Of a DNA stretch of 64,000 bases, positions 63,649 through 64,000 are shown one piece after another. The stretch lies in NCBI RefSeq assembly GCF_001635455.1, contig NZ_LWEH01000013.1, forward strand, positions 297,132-361,131, written 5' to 3'. The number at the start of each line of letters is the position of its first letter. The first letter of the stretch is position 1. Under the pieces are notes generated by a model, which was not told the DNA's origin, did not search any database, and saw only the letters and a program-made list of their open reading frames with translations. This stretch comes from Vibrio sp. HI00D65 (lineage in GTDB: Bacteria > Pseudomonadota > Gammaproteobacteria > Enterobacterales > Vibrionaceae). The position numbers were made by a program, and so were the translations under genes.

Positions 63649-63984
63649 ATGCGATCGTATTTTTTATGGTTCTTGTAAATGTACATCGTGTAAATATTAT
63701 TATCAATAATTGTTTGGTGTTGTTTGACTTGTCGCCAAATTACTTTCAATTGCTGTTTCATTAACGGGTATCTAATGTTGATAGGGGAGGATTGCGTATC
63801 TGGATTTTGGGTCGATAGTTGATCATTAATCACGCAAGTGCAGGCTGTTATTATGGCGAGGGTCTTTACTTTTTAATTGTAAATATTATGTATTGGCGTG
63901 TCGTATAAATAGATTGGCGTAGATTAATTACCTTTACCTGACCACTTTATCGTAAATTTAGATTTTAAAATAAATGAGGTTTTA
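63649..63984. other. AT-rich region before the window end
   Basis: Contains the promoter of the GH114 gene on the minus strand. A possible weak Fur-like element (TTGATAATAATATTTA on the minus strand, 63695-63713) has too few matches to assign. No convincing gene. Confidence 0.35.
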
Positions 63985-64000
63985 ATGATGGTTAATATTT
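63985..64000 (+). CDS. Possible start of a gene running off the right edge
   Basis: ATG 63985 or 63988 follows TGAGGT at 63975-63980. Only five codons (MMVNI) are inside the window, so nothing can be said about the product. Confidence 0.4.

Noticed and set aside
63645..63833. A 62-residue ORF overlapping the GH114 start by four bases
   Set aside because: Low-complexity, AT-driven composition and no ribosome-binding site. It more likely covers the promoter region.

Overview
The window looks like a chromosomal segment of a marine Vibrio, probably close to the Splendidus or Harveyi groups. The evidence is the set of Vibrio-type housekeeping genes (hrpA, pheST, the end of rimJ, DUF2947, DUF3360 and a DnaT-like protein), moderate G+C with AT-rich spacers, and a proteorhodopsin/retinal cluster of the kind known from some vibrios. 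Species assignment is inference. I saw no rRNA, tRNA, CRISPR array or intact insertion sequence.

Region by region. 1-2.4 kb: end of rimJ, a DUF2947 protein, a decayed GAF-GGDEF gene and a small ORF. 2.5-8.1 kb: a three-gene operon on the minus strand with two divergent Hsp70-like proteins and a membrane-anchored DUF2760 protein. 8.4-10.6 kb: a CHASE-GGDEF cyclase and a DEDDh exonuclease. 10.7-13.8 kb: a decayed monooxygenase gene, then a set of a secreted duplicated-domain protein, a membrane-bound winged-helix regulator and a small membrane partner (ToxR/ToxS-like layout). 13.9-18.3 kb: TerB-like protein, PhoD-like phosphatase and an OmpV-like outer-membrane protein. 18.7-21.0 kb: zinc alcohol dehydrogenase with an OFA-type MFS transporter. 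21.3-27.6 kb: hrpA, a small outer-membrane barrel, and two overlapping primosome-like genes. 28.1-33.6 kb: TetR regulator and its probable target operon (RND exporter, lipoprotein-sorting-like protein, outer-membrane protein), with matching palindromic operators. 34.0-37.5 kb: pheS-pheT preceded by a Phe-rich leader ORF.

37.5-42.7 kb is accessory DNA: a membrane protein, a Sel1-repeat lipoprotein, three cassette-like small genes with one good attC-like site, and a GNAT acetyltransferase. 43.0-50.4 kb is the light-harvesting cluster: idi, a green-type DTE proteorhodopsin, then crtE-crtI-crtB-crtY-blh, the last five tightly coupled. Together they encode the route from IPP/DMAPP through GGPP, phytoene, lycopene and beta-carotene to retinal, plus the opsin that uses the retinal. 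On the opposite strand behind blh lies a tandem-ABM-domain protein preceded by a 43-residue microprotein and a complete-looking ribosome-mediated attenuator with a five-Thr-codon leader. This is the least expected element I found.

52.3-64.0 kb: a CHASE3 chemoreceptor, a LysR regulator, several small ORFs, an AraC/SIS-isomerase divergent pair, a YunG-like protein, a DUF3360 permease, a gene with a good Fur box and a GH114 lipoprotein. Several genes here and elsewhere are fragments, so the accessory stretches are in flux.
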